Source: Plumapathes pennacea (taxonomy: Eukaryota; Cnidaria; Anthozoa; Antipatharia; Myriopathidae). From it: a stretch of 64,000 nt of DNA. How positions within the stretch are numbered: position 1 is the first letter of the stretch; every line of letters starts with the position of its first letter. Below the pieces are notes generated by a model. That model saw only the letters and a program-made list of their open reading frames with translations, ran no database searches and was not told the DNA's origin. Location of the stretch: NCBI GenBank assembly GCA_964036295.1, contig OZ038464.1, positions 9,658,001-9,722,000 of the forward strand. Reading direction: 5' to 3'. Positions 26,321 to 38,287 of the stretch are shown here, piece after piece. A program made the translations under genes and the position numbers.

Positions 26321-28541
26321 TTAGTATTGATTTTACAATGTTACTACAAAGTCTGATGGGCATTAGCTTAAACTTCTTAATGCTGCCCAGTTTTCACACA
26401 TTTAATTAAGCCTCATACATTTGTTTTCACCCTGATGTATCAGTGACATTACAGGAGTATGATTGAAGCATGGATGCTTAAGCTTTTCGCACTTTTGATT
26501 TAATTCAGGTTGACCTACCAAAGGAAATATCAGATGCTGAAAAGGAACAAAGTAAGGGAAAGCAAAGAACTTTACAGTTAGCACAAACCAGGGACCAATA
26601 CATATTAAAACTTACATGTTGAACCAAAGGGTGCTCAAACTACAGCAATGGCATCCTCATCAAAAATAATTATATGGGCTGTGATGTTTCTGAAGTTGTT
26701 TTTGTTGTTTGACTGTGGTGTTTGACTACAACAGTAAAGAAGAGACTGATAAAACTGTACCCAGGAGTAGATGATGGTGTCATCCAAGTTGCCCTTGTTG
26801 CTGTAAGTACAATACTTCAAAATCTACAATCAATTGGTGAATTTTTCAAAAAATTGCCATGTTTTGATTGGTTGAACATGTAATTAACAGTAACCGTGTG
26901 AGCAAGTCAAACAAGTTGTACACATACATTTATTGTTGTTTCACTCCTGCTCCACTCTTGTCTCTCGTTTTCTCATTCTTACTGTACAGTACAGTATCTC
27001 TTTTTTCTTGTTCTCACGTCACTGATTGTCTTGTTTCATTCTTGGCTCACTGTTGCCTCATTTTTGTCTTGCTATTTCTTTCTGCTTTTACCTCGTTATT
27101 TGTTTCACTGTTGCCTCAAGGAGGCAGCCTCATTCTCGTCTCACTCGTGTCTGATTCTCTTTTTTTTTTTGCTCATCTCTCGTTTTCTCGTTCTTGCTGT
27201 GCAGTATCTCTGTTTTCTTGTTATTACACTGATTGTCTTGTTGTTTTTGTTTCATTCTTGTTTTGCTGTTGTCTCTTTCTTGGCTCACTCTTGTCTCCTT
27301 ATTTTGCTGATGTCTCAAGCAGTTCTTTGTTTGCAGGCAAAATACAATGAAGCAAAAGCTAAGCAGCTAGTAAAAGAACTGAAAGGTAACCAATGGCTGT
27401 CTTTAATCCAAGCCTTAAAACGTTCAATGTACAGAATATATCAACGGAAATATGTGTGGATACAGTAGATCGAACCTGCTAAAGAATGAGTGTTATAGGG
27501 TACATAGATAAAACTTGAATAAAACCTGATTCACACTTCGAAAAGGTGCCCACTTTAGTTCCCGAGTATGTACTTGGGGCGTGGGTACCTGAAAAAAAAG
27601 TTGTTTACATTAGTGCACAGCGAGAATTGTGCTCAGGCACCAAGTGTGAACACACTATAAGAATCCTCAACTTCACCAATAACTTTGTGATGATTTTTTT
27701 TTTTTTTTTTTTTCCATGACAGGGGATGATGATGACCAGGAAGCGAAGTGAGTTTTTTTTTTTTTTTTTTTCCTTTTTTGTTGGTCTTTTTCATCGTCTG
27801 AAACTGCTGTCATTTTGTTGCCTTCAAGTTCTAGACCTTCCACACCATGAACACTGATGAATATACCCTAAATACCCTAACGAATGTTTGAGAGTGTTCG
27901 TATGATCACAAGTCACACGTTTTAAGTTTGACTTTGATATTAACAAGATGTTTTGCAGGCGGAGGGAAGTGCGCCGCAAAAAAAGAGAAAGGGAAAGAAA
28001 GGAACGTGAACAGGAGGAGAAGGACAGACAGAGAAAGCAGATAGAAGAGCAACTAGAACAGGAAAAAGCGCTAGAGAGGGAACGAGCAGAGGCAGAGAGA
28101 AGGAGCTCAACTGCATCAACATTCAGATCAGGTGAAGCAACAGCTTACACACACAGAGACTAGCGCTTTTTTGGATGACTGTCAAAAACCAAAACCAAAG
28201 CAATCACAGAGCCAATCAATGAGGTGAGCAAAAACATTTCGGACCAATCAGAAGTACAAGCAAAACCAAAACCAAAACCAACTAATTGAGATTGGTTTTT
28301 CTAACCATTAGCAGTGCGAGAACACGCCATAACCACTTGCTTTCTTGTGTGAGGATATTGCAACCAGGTTTTACTTTTGCTCTTCATTGGCCAAAAATGT
28401 TGCTAAACTTGTTAGGACCAATCCGAAAGCGTAGCAAACGCAAAACCAAAGCATTCACACGATTACTTTCAACAGTCATGCAAAACTGGCTCTAAACAGT
28501 TCATGCACTTAAAACGCGGGAGGATTTTTATCTACATGTAT

Positions 28542-28592
<51 letters not shown>

Positions 28593-31500
28593 TTTTTGAT
28601 AAATACAAAATGTCGGAGTAAAGAAGCAAACAAGAGAGCTAGCTCTCACTCTTCTCTACACGAATAGAACAGTCAAGTTAATAAATGGCTTCACACAGCA
28701 AGATTTACGTTTACAAGTTGCCGATTGTGCGTTTTCAAGTTATTTTTGTCAGTTGGGGCAGAACAACAGATTCAACGGTTCAGTCACTCATAATGACTCA
28801 ATTCAAGCTCAGCCGAACAAAGAAATTGGTGAGCAGTTCAACAAGATTTGATTTCTGATCAATGTCCTATGCTCTTGCTTGGGAAATCACAAAGACTGCT
28901 TGCATCATTGTTTTATAACCGGCACCATTTTTGAAGGTAAACCAGTTGAACTGCATGCGACATGTGGCAGAGAGAAAATTCGGCGGCAAAACTCATGTCC
29001 ACTTGAAACATATTAATTCAGACAAACGTCCCCGCTACATTTTCTTGTGTGTGCACATTTTGTGGTTTTGTCGCTGCGACATGTCCCTGCTACATGACCC
29101 TCAGTGTGCGAGAACCTTTAAACTTTGTATAATTACATAATGTACACACGGGTATTGAACGTTCGTACATGAAGATGAAGATAAAGATAAAGAGAAGAAT
29201 ATCGATAACCTTCAAAAAAAAAACTGAAGCAAATGTAAAGTTATGAGAATCTTGATCTTCGATTACATCACGCATGGTCAGTGAGCATTGTTTTTTGGTC
29301 AGTTAAAAGTCAGGGAAAAGTCAGGAAATTTTTTTCATCTGCGTGAGTGGTAACCTGAAAACGTGACTTAGTAAAGAACGTAGACTTTTGCTTGAAATGT
29401 GATGTCTGATCACCTTATTTTCTTCCAAAGCTGGATCTACTCCGGTATCCGTGACGCAGGTTTCACTGCTGGTGGGAGATAAGGGGCGATCGGACAGCTT
29501 GCGTACCAACACTGGCCCATCTGCGAGTGACTTCATTGTCGACGACACTGGGCGAAGTGGTATTGATAAGTTTACAATGGGTTCTGGATCAATTACTGCT
29601 TTGATAAGCAAACCTAAATCAGCAGCGAAGGTTAAAAAGGAGGGAAAATTGAACACCAGGTAACACCAACACAGTACAGAGCACACATACCTGTACAGAC
29701 AGACAGACAGACGCACGTCCTGTGTTACGTACACGTTGGCCACCCAGCCATACATTCTTTGTAATATTTGCAGTTTTGATAATGTCGTTTCTCAAAAAGT
29801 ATTCAACACAACTTTAAAGTTGTCGGTATCTACTACAACTTACTGTAAGTCTGACATTTTCTTTCGATTTGGTTTGTTTATTTGTAGCCTGAATTTTGAT
29901 TATGCTATTAAGGAAGTATATAAACAAAGATCCTCCTATACATACCACAGGGCGCAGAGGAGTTTGCTTGCTTTCCATCATGTTAAACCCTATTTATTGA
30001 CCTACGTGAAGGATACCGCAGGACGATTTTATCGCGGGCGTGCGACGGCATGCGTACAAGATATCTTAGTACGTGTCATGCCAGTAATACACGCGTATGC
30101 CTTCGCGCGCCCGCGATGAAATTGTCTTGCGGTATCCTTGATGTACCATTATGTAAAACCCTATATATTGACGTAAGCAAGCGAACTCCCCTGCGCCCTG
30201 TACACACATAAATATGTACACTAGTACATTCCATATCTTCACACACACAAACGGACATGAGTTTTCTTGTATACATAGGTACAGCAGTACATGCGTACAG
30301 CATTCTGTATAGAGAGACATCTTGAAATCCTTGGTTTTTCAGACCCAAAGCCAATGTTATCAGCAAGGATAAATTTGCTTCTCACCTGCGCGGAGATTAC
30401 CAGGGACCAAATAGACAGCTTCATGTTGGTTCCAACCCCGACCTCCTCATGTGAGTAACCCTTTAATGTGATTAAAGGCAATCTTCTCTTTTTAATATAT
30501 GGTCAGCTGTGTGCAGTTGAGTATAGAGAAAGTGGCAGGTGATCTGTTGCTTGGGTCAGACCAATTACCCTAACAGGGCAGGGCACATTACGCAACATAA
30601 TGAACAGAACACAGCACGACCAAAGCCGTGTCTGCTAGCCGGGGCAACCAGACTTTCACGTCGGGCAAGTAAATTTTCCCGGTAAATATTGCTCAAGAGA
30701 ATTTTGAGCTAGTGAATCATGGCCTGAAACTTAGCATTTGAAAAACAAATCAATTGACCTTCAAAAAATTACCAACATAAATAAAAAAAATGGCTTAAAC
30801 CCTTTCACTTCCAGTGGTGATCGACTTCGATTTTCTCCTTCAGTTTCTCGCCAGAAATATAATGCAGTACGAAAACATTGACTCTTGATAGCTTGGTTAG
30901 ATGAAAGCTGATTGAACAATAAACTCTCACTACATCACTCACATATTTTTTCCTAAGAAGTTGGGAGAATTTGTATTATGGGCCTGGAAGTGAAAGGAGC
31001 CAGCAGTGCAAAGGACCACTTGTTTACTTGCTCGGCCAACTAAAAACAAATTACAGTTGCTCTTGTTCCGGATTCGCCGAGACCATTGCAAAACGTTCTT
31101 CAATCAATCATAGAAAAGAAATGCAGTCACAAGATTACTTTCGCTCCTCAATCGAAAACTGCCCAGTTTCTCTCGGCGACGAATATTTGCGCAGATTACG
31201 TGGGACGTGGCACAAGCTCACATGTGAGCCTCATTTGTTCGCAGTCCACAGTGGGTGCAAGCCATGGGTCCACAGTCACAGAACCGTAAAGGGCCTCAGC
31301 GGACCAGTAGGCGCGGGCCTGCTCCTCGAGATACAAGGAAAATGCCTCTTAACTGTGGTAAGTTGGAACGCCAGCTCCAACAAGCTGTATGCTCGTTCAG
31401 TAAAGAGCCTTGGCAGATTTTACGCAGGTATACATTTATTTGATCAACCTCGTCATATGTCAGGGTTTACCACAAGGCATGTATGTTACTGTATGATGGT

Positions 31501-31959
31501 GATGGCGATTGTGGTGGTGGCGCTGAAGATGGTGATGGTGATGATGATGGTGATGATGATGATGATGGTGATGGTGATGGTGATGGTGATGGTGATGGTG
31601 ATGGTGATGGTGATGATGATGAGGAGGAGGAGGAGGAGGAGGACGACGACGACGACGGTGATGATGATGGTAACGATGACGATAGTGATGGTGACGATGA
31701 TGGTGATGGTGATGATGATCGTGATCGTGATCGTGATGATGGTGATAAGTAATGATGATGATGATGATAATGATGATGATTGTGATTATGAGAATTTGTG
31801 TTTTGACTGCAAGAATGAAAAGTAAACTAGTTCACTGCCTTACTATCAGTGGCTCTATTCTAATCTTTGTTTTTATCTCCAGGTCCCCAAGCAAATCTCA
31901 GGTGTGGGCCGCAGTCTAATAATGTGGCTGGTGCAATGTATGCACCCTCTTTTGTATAA
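20719..31959 (+). CDS. WW-domain protein with CUE/UBA-like segment and glycine-proline-rich tail
   Basis: Thirteen exons: 20719-20807, 21363-21462, 25139-25213, 25848-25877, 26509-26551, 26735-26802, 27337-27385, 27723-27747, 27959-28131, 29431-29659, 30343-30450, 31245-31357 and 31883-31959. They sum to 1179 nt, 392 residues, with every phase closing. Residues 14-47 are a WW domain (LPPGWEAKF, YYFINHTTKTTTWKDPR; Trp19, Trp42, Pro45), a Pro-rich-peptide binder. A basic linker follows, then residues 113-151 (KKRLIKLYPGVDDGVIQVAL, AKYNEAKAKQLVKEL), which look like a three-helix CUE/UBA ubiquitin-binding fold. Next come an acidic GDDDDQ patch and a ~50-residue Arg/Glu-rich helix (160-212). The C-terminus repeats short Gly-Pro motifs (RGDYQGPN, KGPQR, RGPAPR, NCGPQ, RCGPQ). 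I do not recognise a named family. A role in ubiquitin-linked trafficking or signalling is inference only. Confidence 0.82.
21463..25138. repeat. Large intron 2 of the WW gene with several foldback elements
   Basis: Three palindromes are visible. At about 21532-21668 CATGGAAAGTGCGCGCGTAC and TTTTTATTCACGAGTTGT are mirrored. At about 21890-21990 AAGTTATGGACCGAG and TCGTCGCCTTATGGCCCGAG are mirrored around GCGCGCTTCGCGCG. At about 23695-23866 AATAATACATGGATGCTTGG and TGTTCATCTTGATATCTCAC are mirrored. A doubled motif GCGGTCCGTACAG...TATGGACCGGTAAA occurs at 23040-23135. No exons seen between. Confidence 0.6.
28181..28500 (+). repeat. Dispersed repeat rich in 'AACCAAA' and 'CCAATC' (family A)
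   Basis: Hallmarks are 'AAAACCAAAACCAA', 'AGTGCGAGAACACGCCAT', 'ACTTGCTT', 'GACCAATCCGAAAGCGTAGC' and a terminal 'AACTGGCTCTAAA'. Other copies: ~32740-32990 (reverse), 35160-35265 (partial), 36448-36645, 58560-58725 and 61640-61850. Probably a MITE family. Confidence 0.65.
28538..28594. repeat. (ATTT)n microsatellite
   Basis: About fourteen tandem ATTT units in intron 9 of the WW gene. Confidence 0.9.
29949..30201. mobile_element. Foldback element in intron 10 of the WW gene
   Basis: Left arm AGGGCGCAGAGGAGTTTGCT with GGATACCGCAGGACGATTTT; right arm AATTGTCTTGCGGTATCC with CAAGCGAACTCCCCTGCGCC. The core is GCGCGCCCGCGATG / ATCGCGGGCGTGCG. About 253 bp, near-palindromic, no coding capacity. 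Confidence 0.7.
31483..31790. repeat. (GATGGT/GATGAT)n low-complexity array
   Basis: About 300 bp of GAT/GGT triplets with a short GAG/GAC block, in intron 12 of the WW gene. Open frames through it encode only Asp/Gly, Met/Val or Asp/Glu strings and are not genes. Confidence 0.9.
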
Positions 31960-32200
31960 ACAAGCTAAGGAGTGCGTGACACCAGCTGCGTGTTAAACAT
32001 AAGTACACATAACCAGCTGCAATTTAAATAATAATGGCCTCAGCTATAATGCTTTGCGCGCCTGTTTTTATCCGGGAACAAGCGAAGCAACGGTTTACTG
32101 TAGCCATTTTAGAAATTAAAGGGGTTGAAGTAACTATCGCAAAGGTTTCTGGGATCGGTAGGCCATTTTGAACGTGTATGGAAGATTACTGTGTCCAGTA

Positions 32201-32293
32201 ATGTCTTCCACCGGACATAATAGTTTACCGTCTTCCAAGGACCGTGAATCGCAGCAGAAGTACGATAAGCCACTTTCACACTCATGCGCAACA
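32201..32293 (+). other. Possible first coding exon of an unidentified gene
   Basis: An ATG at 32201 opens 31 codons (MSSTGHNSLPSSKDRESQQK...) ending at a strong donor, ACA|GTAAGTA. Upstream sequence has a 'GGCCATTTTGAACGTG' motif resembling the start regions of the other genes here (compare CGCCATTTTGAT at TMEM199). I could find no matching downstream exon before 46 kb, so this may be an orphan or gene-remnant exon. Confidence 0.25.
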
Positions 32294-34551
32294 GTAAGTA
32301 CATTTTACTTCCCGTACAAAAGAGCGTGTCAAATAAATCTCTTTGCTGAACTCGGTTTTATTTGTGCTATGACCACCAAAGAAGCAGTTATCCCACTGTG
32401 CTATCCAAGGTTTATCGTGAGGTGGCCCGCCAAAACATCTCAGCTTTGCGAACTGCGCCTAGTTGTGAACGTAGCTTAATCTGAATGGCTTCCATGTACC
32501 CCCCTGTAACGATCCCAGAAGTCTACGATAGATAATAACCAACTTGTCATTTATGAATATATTCGACGCAGAACGTTACATGAGCTATCTCAGGCGTCTC
32601 AAATATGTAACTACGACTCGGCGGGCAAAGTATTGTGGTTCAGGAAGAAGATATTGTACATATTAATTAACACGTGGAGTTTATATGAGCAAGCAGTGTG
32701 TAACGCTATCTTGCAAGTTAGAGGTGTTCATTTAGCTTTTGTTGTGTTGCGTTTACCAGAGTGGCTTTCGGATGAACCAAAACTAAAGCAATTACAGCGC
32801 TAATCACAAAGCTGTAAGAAAACACTTTCAACCAATCAGAATCCAAAATACTTGTTCCTTTGAAGCAAAAAACCAAAACGCCATCGTCGCTTGCTCCTGC
32901 ATGGTTGGCTGAGAAAGCTGCCAAACTTGTTTGTACCAATCCAAAACCGCCGTCTGAAAACCGCTCTATTTCTCTTGAATTTTTCTTTTCATTTCTTTGG
33001 TCGTATATTTGTTTGAGTTGATTAACCAATAAACTTCAAAGGGACCTCATTGAACCCCGAATTATTTTCATCTTTGTAATTTTTGAATTGCTTATTCAAT
33101 CATTTCTTGTTTCCTTTGGTTCTCTCAATGAAGTCGATCAAGCTGCCAGTAATATTTCAGAATTAGATACTGTGGAAACTAGTTTTATCCTTGACAAACC
33201 AAATTAGCAGTAAACTATTAGGTAAACTTTTTTTTTCGGGTTTTTAGATCTTTTATTTTATTTACAACTAGACTGGCGTCGCCAGTGAGCTCGCGGCGTG
33301 AGTTGCGTCGAGACCAGAATATACTAAAATGGAAAGTAGGGACAAGAGTGGAACTCCCAAGAGAGACTTCCAGTTTCTCACCAGAAAAATATTACACAGT
33401 ATAGAGAACTTGGCTGTTGACACCTTGCTCAAATGAAACCTGATTAAACTATAAATTATCATTACAACAGTCATACACTTGCTTCTTAAAGGAGAGCGAC
33501 CCTGAATTTTGAGAATGCGTTACATATCTTTTTATGCACAATCGATTTTTGACAGTTTGACCTCGACTCTTATTTCTAACCAGAGGCCACGATTAATCCA
33601 GCCTTCGCTTCAATACTTTTTTGTTCTCTTTTATTAACTGAATACGTTTCTTCTATCAGGCTTTCGAGTATTCGTGTTCTGTAACAAATATAAAATTGAA
33701 AGCGAGGAATGTAACACGACAATTGTTTTACATTATTATTGTGGTTTTGTTCACAGTCATTTGTGACTGCAAACTCAATGCTCAGGAATACTTCGGTGTA
33801 TTTTTCATTTCTGGTATACAATGACCATTGCGAAACAAAGGCTACATGATTGAATGAAAGAAACATTTCAACAGGCAATGTACGATAAGCAGAAGAATGT
33901 TATGAGGCAACATATGTCATGCACAGAGTAAAGCATAAATCGTCATTGTTTTGCGGCTAAAGCTCATCGTAGCTTTGGTTTCCGTTTTCGACCTGTTATC
34001 TTCCCAGAAGTATTTCGTATCACCGCAGAAAGTTTCGTCGGGATTAAATTTTTAGTATCCATCAAACATTTGTTTACGGCTATTCTCAAAGCTTCCGCGG
34101 TGAACTTAAGAACACAAGCCATAATCATTCCTTAAAATCCAGTTTATCCGTACATGTTCCACAGAGCCCAATGGTTTTGAGTTTGGATAGGATGCAGTTA
34201 ACTTTTACACACAAGTAACGAGCAATATTCACTGGCCACATTTCGAGTTGTTTAGCGAAGTCAATTACATACATTACATACATATTTTTATTGATGCTCC
34301 CCTCAAAGGGCTTTTTAGAAACAATTTGGCTTCGCCATATTACTGTGGAGTACAGGCACTGAGAGTGGTCAATGCCAGAAATTTGTTTACGTCCTCAGTG
34401 GTTCTTTTATGTCTCCCTGTAATCAAGTATAGAAGTATAGGGAGACGGTACCGCCATTTTACGTAGTCATCCGAGCCACGTGAAGATCTTACTATTTGCT
34501 GATAAAAACAAAGGCAGCATCTTCTCCTTAGTTATTGTAAGACCCCGAGTG

Positions 34552-34627
34552 GTGGTCCGGCCGGGGTTCGAACCCGCGACCTCCCGCATGAAAGACCGGC
34601 ACTCAACCAACTGAGCCAACCGGGCGG
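34552..34627 (-). tRNA. tRNA-like sequence, probably the head of a SINE or a tRNA pseudogene
   Basis: On the minus strand it begins GCCCGGTTGGCTCAGTTGGT (A box) and contains GCGGGTTCGAACCCCGG (B box). The D arm and T arm are plausible. The anticodon loop would read CTTTCAT, giving a nominal TTC anticodon. The acceptor stem has mismatches and the anticodon stem has a G:G clash, so I favour a SINE head or tRNA pseudogene over a working tRNA. Confidence 0.55.
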
Positions 34628-35420
34628 CGATTTACGTCATCGCATATCACGTGATAATATGAACCAATCACCGTGTGCTGATTCTCGACCCAGAAAAAGG
34701 AAAACAAAAAAAACCTCCATTTTTAAGCTCGCCGCAGCTGCGCTGCGCGAGCAATAAAAAGATTGACTAGTTCGGCAGGTCGGAAATGAGGTTTTTAAAA
34801 ACTGAGACGTCTGAAATATATATTGCACGTCAAACGAAATTGAGTGTTTCTCAACAAATTCATATCGGCGCGGCTTAATAAACCCACCCTCGTACATCAC
34901 TAAACCCATAGAAACCTGTGGAAAGTTTAAATTTATAGAGGTAAGGACGGTTTTTAAATCCTTTGCGGTAGAGAATGTAATCAGTAGTGCCAATCGCGAG
35001 TAATAGTATAGCTTTTAGAAACCATTCAACACTGCGAGGAAACGAACGAGCCGCTTGCTTGCGTGTGGCCCGTTTCCGACGCCGCTTTTTGTATGTGCCA
35101 GCTCAAACAATGGTTTTTGCATTAGGTTTGGCACATGTGAGGAGCAGCGTCTGAAACGGGCCTGAGAAGATCATAATCGGAATTTGCTTTTGTACTTGTT
35201 TGAACTAATCCAAAAGCGCAGCAAAACCAAGAAAGCAATCTGTCGATAGTTAGTCATCCGCAAACGGCTCTTTTGTTGTTGTTGTTGTTGTTGTTAGTCT
35301 GATCATATCCAGAACAACAGGGTATTTCTCTCTTGCAAGCCGTTCTGGAGCAAACTATGCCAAAACAGAATTTTATAAAAGCGTAAACATGTTGTGTTTC
35401 GAGAGCAAGCAAGTCTTCTT

Positions 35421-35693
35421 GGGTGTAACGAAAACGAAGACCCCGCAATTTTTGCCACTCGTCGTAAAGCTTGAACAAGCAGTATGAAAGAGAGTGCCAC
35501 TTAGGGAAGCTGTTGGCTATTATTGTTGGGGTCTTCGTTTTCGGAGTCTTCGTTTTCGATACACCCACCACGGAAAACCGAAAACGAAGACCCAGGAAAC
35601 GAAGACCCCGCAAATTTATGTTAATTTATTTTGGGGTCTTCGTTTTCTGGGTCTTAGGTCTTCGTTTTCGGGGTCTTCGTTTTCGTTACACCC
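35421..35693. mobile_element. 273-bp foldback element with 10-bp target-site duplication
   Basis: Begins GGGTGTAACGAAAACGAAGA and ends with TCTTCGTTTTCGTTACACCC. It is flanked on both sides by the identical 10-mer AAGTCTTCTT (35411-35420 and 35694-35703). The interior is built of GTCTTCGTTTTCG units in both orientations. Confidence 0.8.
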
Positions 35694-36447
35694 AAGTCTT
35701 CTTTTAATTTAACCTTATTTGATCAAGAAATAGAAACAACATCACGTCCCACAGTGGTTTCTGTTAAATTTAATTTCTTCCACGAAAGCAATTACCGTTG
35801 AGATATTGTTCTCTTGTGTCAATGCTACCAGCGGGTATTTCGTGATGTTTTCTGCTGTTAATATTTCTTTACAATTCCATCCTTCCTGTCTATCAGTGAT
35901 AAAACATAGTCTCATATGCCCTTGGGTAAACATGCTTGCAAAACAAGACGTGCAGGTGGCAGAAGGGCACTAAATTGTTGTAAACACGCGCAAGATGACT
36001 CGACCACGGTATAGTTGTCGTTGCCTTCTGTTCCGCTCTTCCAATCCTCTTTACTTTATTTCATGTTAGGGTGAATCTATACCCAGTAATCACAACACGA
36101 AAAGCAATGAATGTGCAAGGAGTTGTTACTGATTCAAAACCAAGTCATTTTTAGCTCTCAAGTGTTCGTCGTTTTCGTTGTGAGTATGCTATTATTTTCT
36201 TTCCGATTTGTCAATACGAAAAAAAAAAACAGCTTGGGTATTATGCAAACACAATTTCAGAATCAATACTGAATTATTAAAATCACCAGGCACTTTTAAT
36301 TTGATATCTCGTGTAACTTTATAAAAGGAATTCAGATGTGGGCAGAACTTGTTTAGTCTTTGAAATAACTGGTTCGCTTCCTGCCGCGTCAAAACTGAAG
36401 CTGACTCAAAGTAAGTGCTCGCAAAAACGACTTTCACCACGGCTTGT

Positions 36448-36645
36448 TACGCATTGAGCGGGCTTTGGAAAACCAAAACCAAAGTAATTTGCGTTTGGTT
36501 TTGCTTTGAAGAAGAACGCACCATGACTTGCTTGCGTGATATCGCACAGGATTTTGCTTTTGCTTCTGATTGGGCACGCATTTTGCTGAACTTGCCGTAA
36601 AACCAAAGCCATCACGATTTCTTTTGACAGTCATTTGAAAAGCCC
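36448..36645 (+). repeat. Family A dispersed repeat copy
   Basis: Shares 'AAAACCAAAACCAAAGTAAT', 'GAACGCACCATGACTTGCTT' and 'TTTTGACAGTCATTTG' with the copy at 28181. Confidence 0.55.
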
Positions 36646-36942
36646 TTTGTATTTTTGTTAGTTTGATCATATCTACGAAAGCAGCTGGGGTGTGCTATCC
36701 AAAATAACATGCACTTATTGAGACTAAGCTACGGCAAGACGGGGACGTTGCTAAAACAGGGAATGGGATCAACGACGCCGACAAAAATTAAGTCTCACAG
36801 GGTTATGTTTAGGGCTTTAGTTTATGGTTAGGGTGAGTTGTTTTGATGTCTAACCATAAACCCAATCCTTCACTTTACCCCCGCTCTGCACGGCTTCTCA
36901 TTCCCCATTTCCCGGCTATAAGTAAACATCACGTCTATCTCA

Positions 36943-38287
36943 GTGGTTGCGGTTCCACTTACAAAAACAACGGTGTAACGCATGGTGTTTACAGCGTTGT
37001 AACAGCAGCGCGATCCCACTGGCACAAGTCAGAATTTTCATGCGCGGGGCAAGACGACGGCGTCGGTGAAACAATAAAACTCATGGCAAAAAGACAAAAG
37101 AAGCACGTGAACATCTGAAATTGACTCGGGGTCGTCGTGCTCTCGCGTGCGACTTCAAATGCTTCATTTTTAAGTTGTTGTCAGGACGTGGACGTCATTT
37201 TGAAAAGTTATGACAGTCGTTCTTCTTAGTAAGAGGCGATAAAAGGACAAGAAGTTCGGCAAAAACGGAACAAATTTGAGCAACTTGAGAATAGGCAAAA
37301 TTACAAAGACAAAAAGAATACGGAGACACTTTTTTCCTGGTTCCTCGCGTTGCCGTCGCCGTCGTAATTTGCTAAAGGTGGTGTTACACGAGACGATTTT
37401 TACGTTTAATTCTCTGGCTAACTGGTGATAAAACCCCTTTTCTTCTCTCCTCTTCATCCATTCCCTCGTCCAAACAATTCTTTTTCGTGTTCGCGTCTGG
37501 TAATCTTCAAAACTATCAATTAATTACAACATTCGCACAAAGTTCTGCTTTTGGTAAAGGCTGTCATGTTTTTGGAGAAGGAGCCTGGGCGCTAGCTGGA
37601 TGTTGCGCGAAAAATTGTCTCGTGTAACATGCCGTTGCCGCAACAATGTTGCGCTAAAAGTTGTCTTGTGTAACATGGATTAAAAATCGTCGCTAAAAAT
37701 CGTCGTTAAAAATTGTCTCGTGTAACACCACCTTTACACTGGTCGATTTGCAACAATACGATGTTGCACTAAAAGTCGTTCAGGTGTAATACCCCATTGC
37801 GAATGATTTTTCGCGATGTTTGCAGTGCTGCAACGCGTTGCAAGTTTTTGAAAGCGATTCAAAAACTTGCAACACCGTTGCGTGAATTTGGAGCAAGTCG
37901 GCGTTGCAAATCGTCGTTGCAAATCGACCAGTGTAACACCACCTTAAAGCTCTCTAATATGCCGGACCAAGAAGAAATAATCACTGCTTTAATTGCGAGT
38001 TTAATCTTCATCTTCGCAAATAACCAGATGCTGCAAATAAGAAATTTTCTCTTGATGCAGTACATGCGAGTTCTTGGCTGCAATTAAAATTTGGTTTTAT
38101 AAACACTGATAAACCATGCTCCTGAGCGTCGTTTACACCGCTGTCAAAACTCTTTGAATTCACCGCGTAACCAGGGAGACAAACACCAACAGCGGGAGCA
38201 AAACTTTGCGGTCCCACTCATAACAGTGACATTTGCTGTTTACACTGGTGTTACACTGGTGTTAAGGCTCCACTGGAACCGCAACCA
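36943..38287. mobile_element. Composite element with 14-bp terminal inverted repeats
   Basis: The ends are TGGTTGCGGTTCCA and its exact reverse complement TGGAACCGCAACCA. Inside lie two further foldback elements: 37374-37735 (ends AAAGGTGGTGTTACACGAGA / TCTCGTGTAACACCACCTTT) and 37733-37935 (ends TTACACTGGTCGATTTGCAA / inverse). The layout implies insertion of younger elements into an older one. No transposase frame is visible. Confidence 0.65.

Larger units (their letters stand above)
31960..36400. repeat. Gene-poor stretch with dispersed repeats
   Basis: Contains a reverse family A copy (~32740-32990), a family D copy (~33330-33500), a tRNA-like element (34552-34627), a (TTG)n run (~35272-35297) and a short transposon-like element (35421-35693). 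No convincing coding exons apart from the weak candidate at 32201. Confidence 0.55.

Noticed and set aside
29321..29755. 144-codon minus-strand frame
   Set aside because: Antisense to the well-supported exon 29431-29659 of the WW gene and without motifs.
31483..31825. Asp/Gly-rich and Met/Val-rich open frames
   Set aside because: Translation of a GAT/GGT microsatellite within an intron, with no protein-like sequence around.
34552..34627. A functional tRNA-Glu (TTC anticodon)
   Set aside because: Acceptor and anticodon stems have mismatches and the sequence looks like a common SINE head; kept only as tRNA-like.
35254..35712. Frames with repeated GLRFRxLRFRYT
   Set aside because: Direct translation of the GTCTTCGTTTTCG units of the foldback element.
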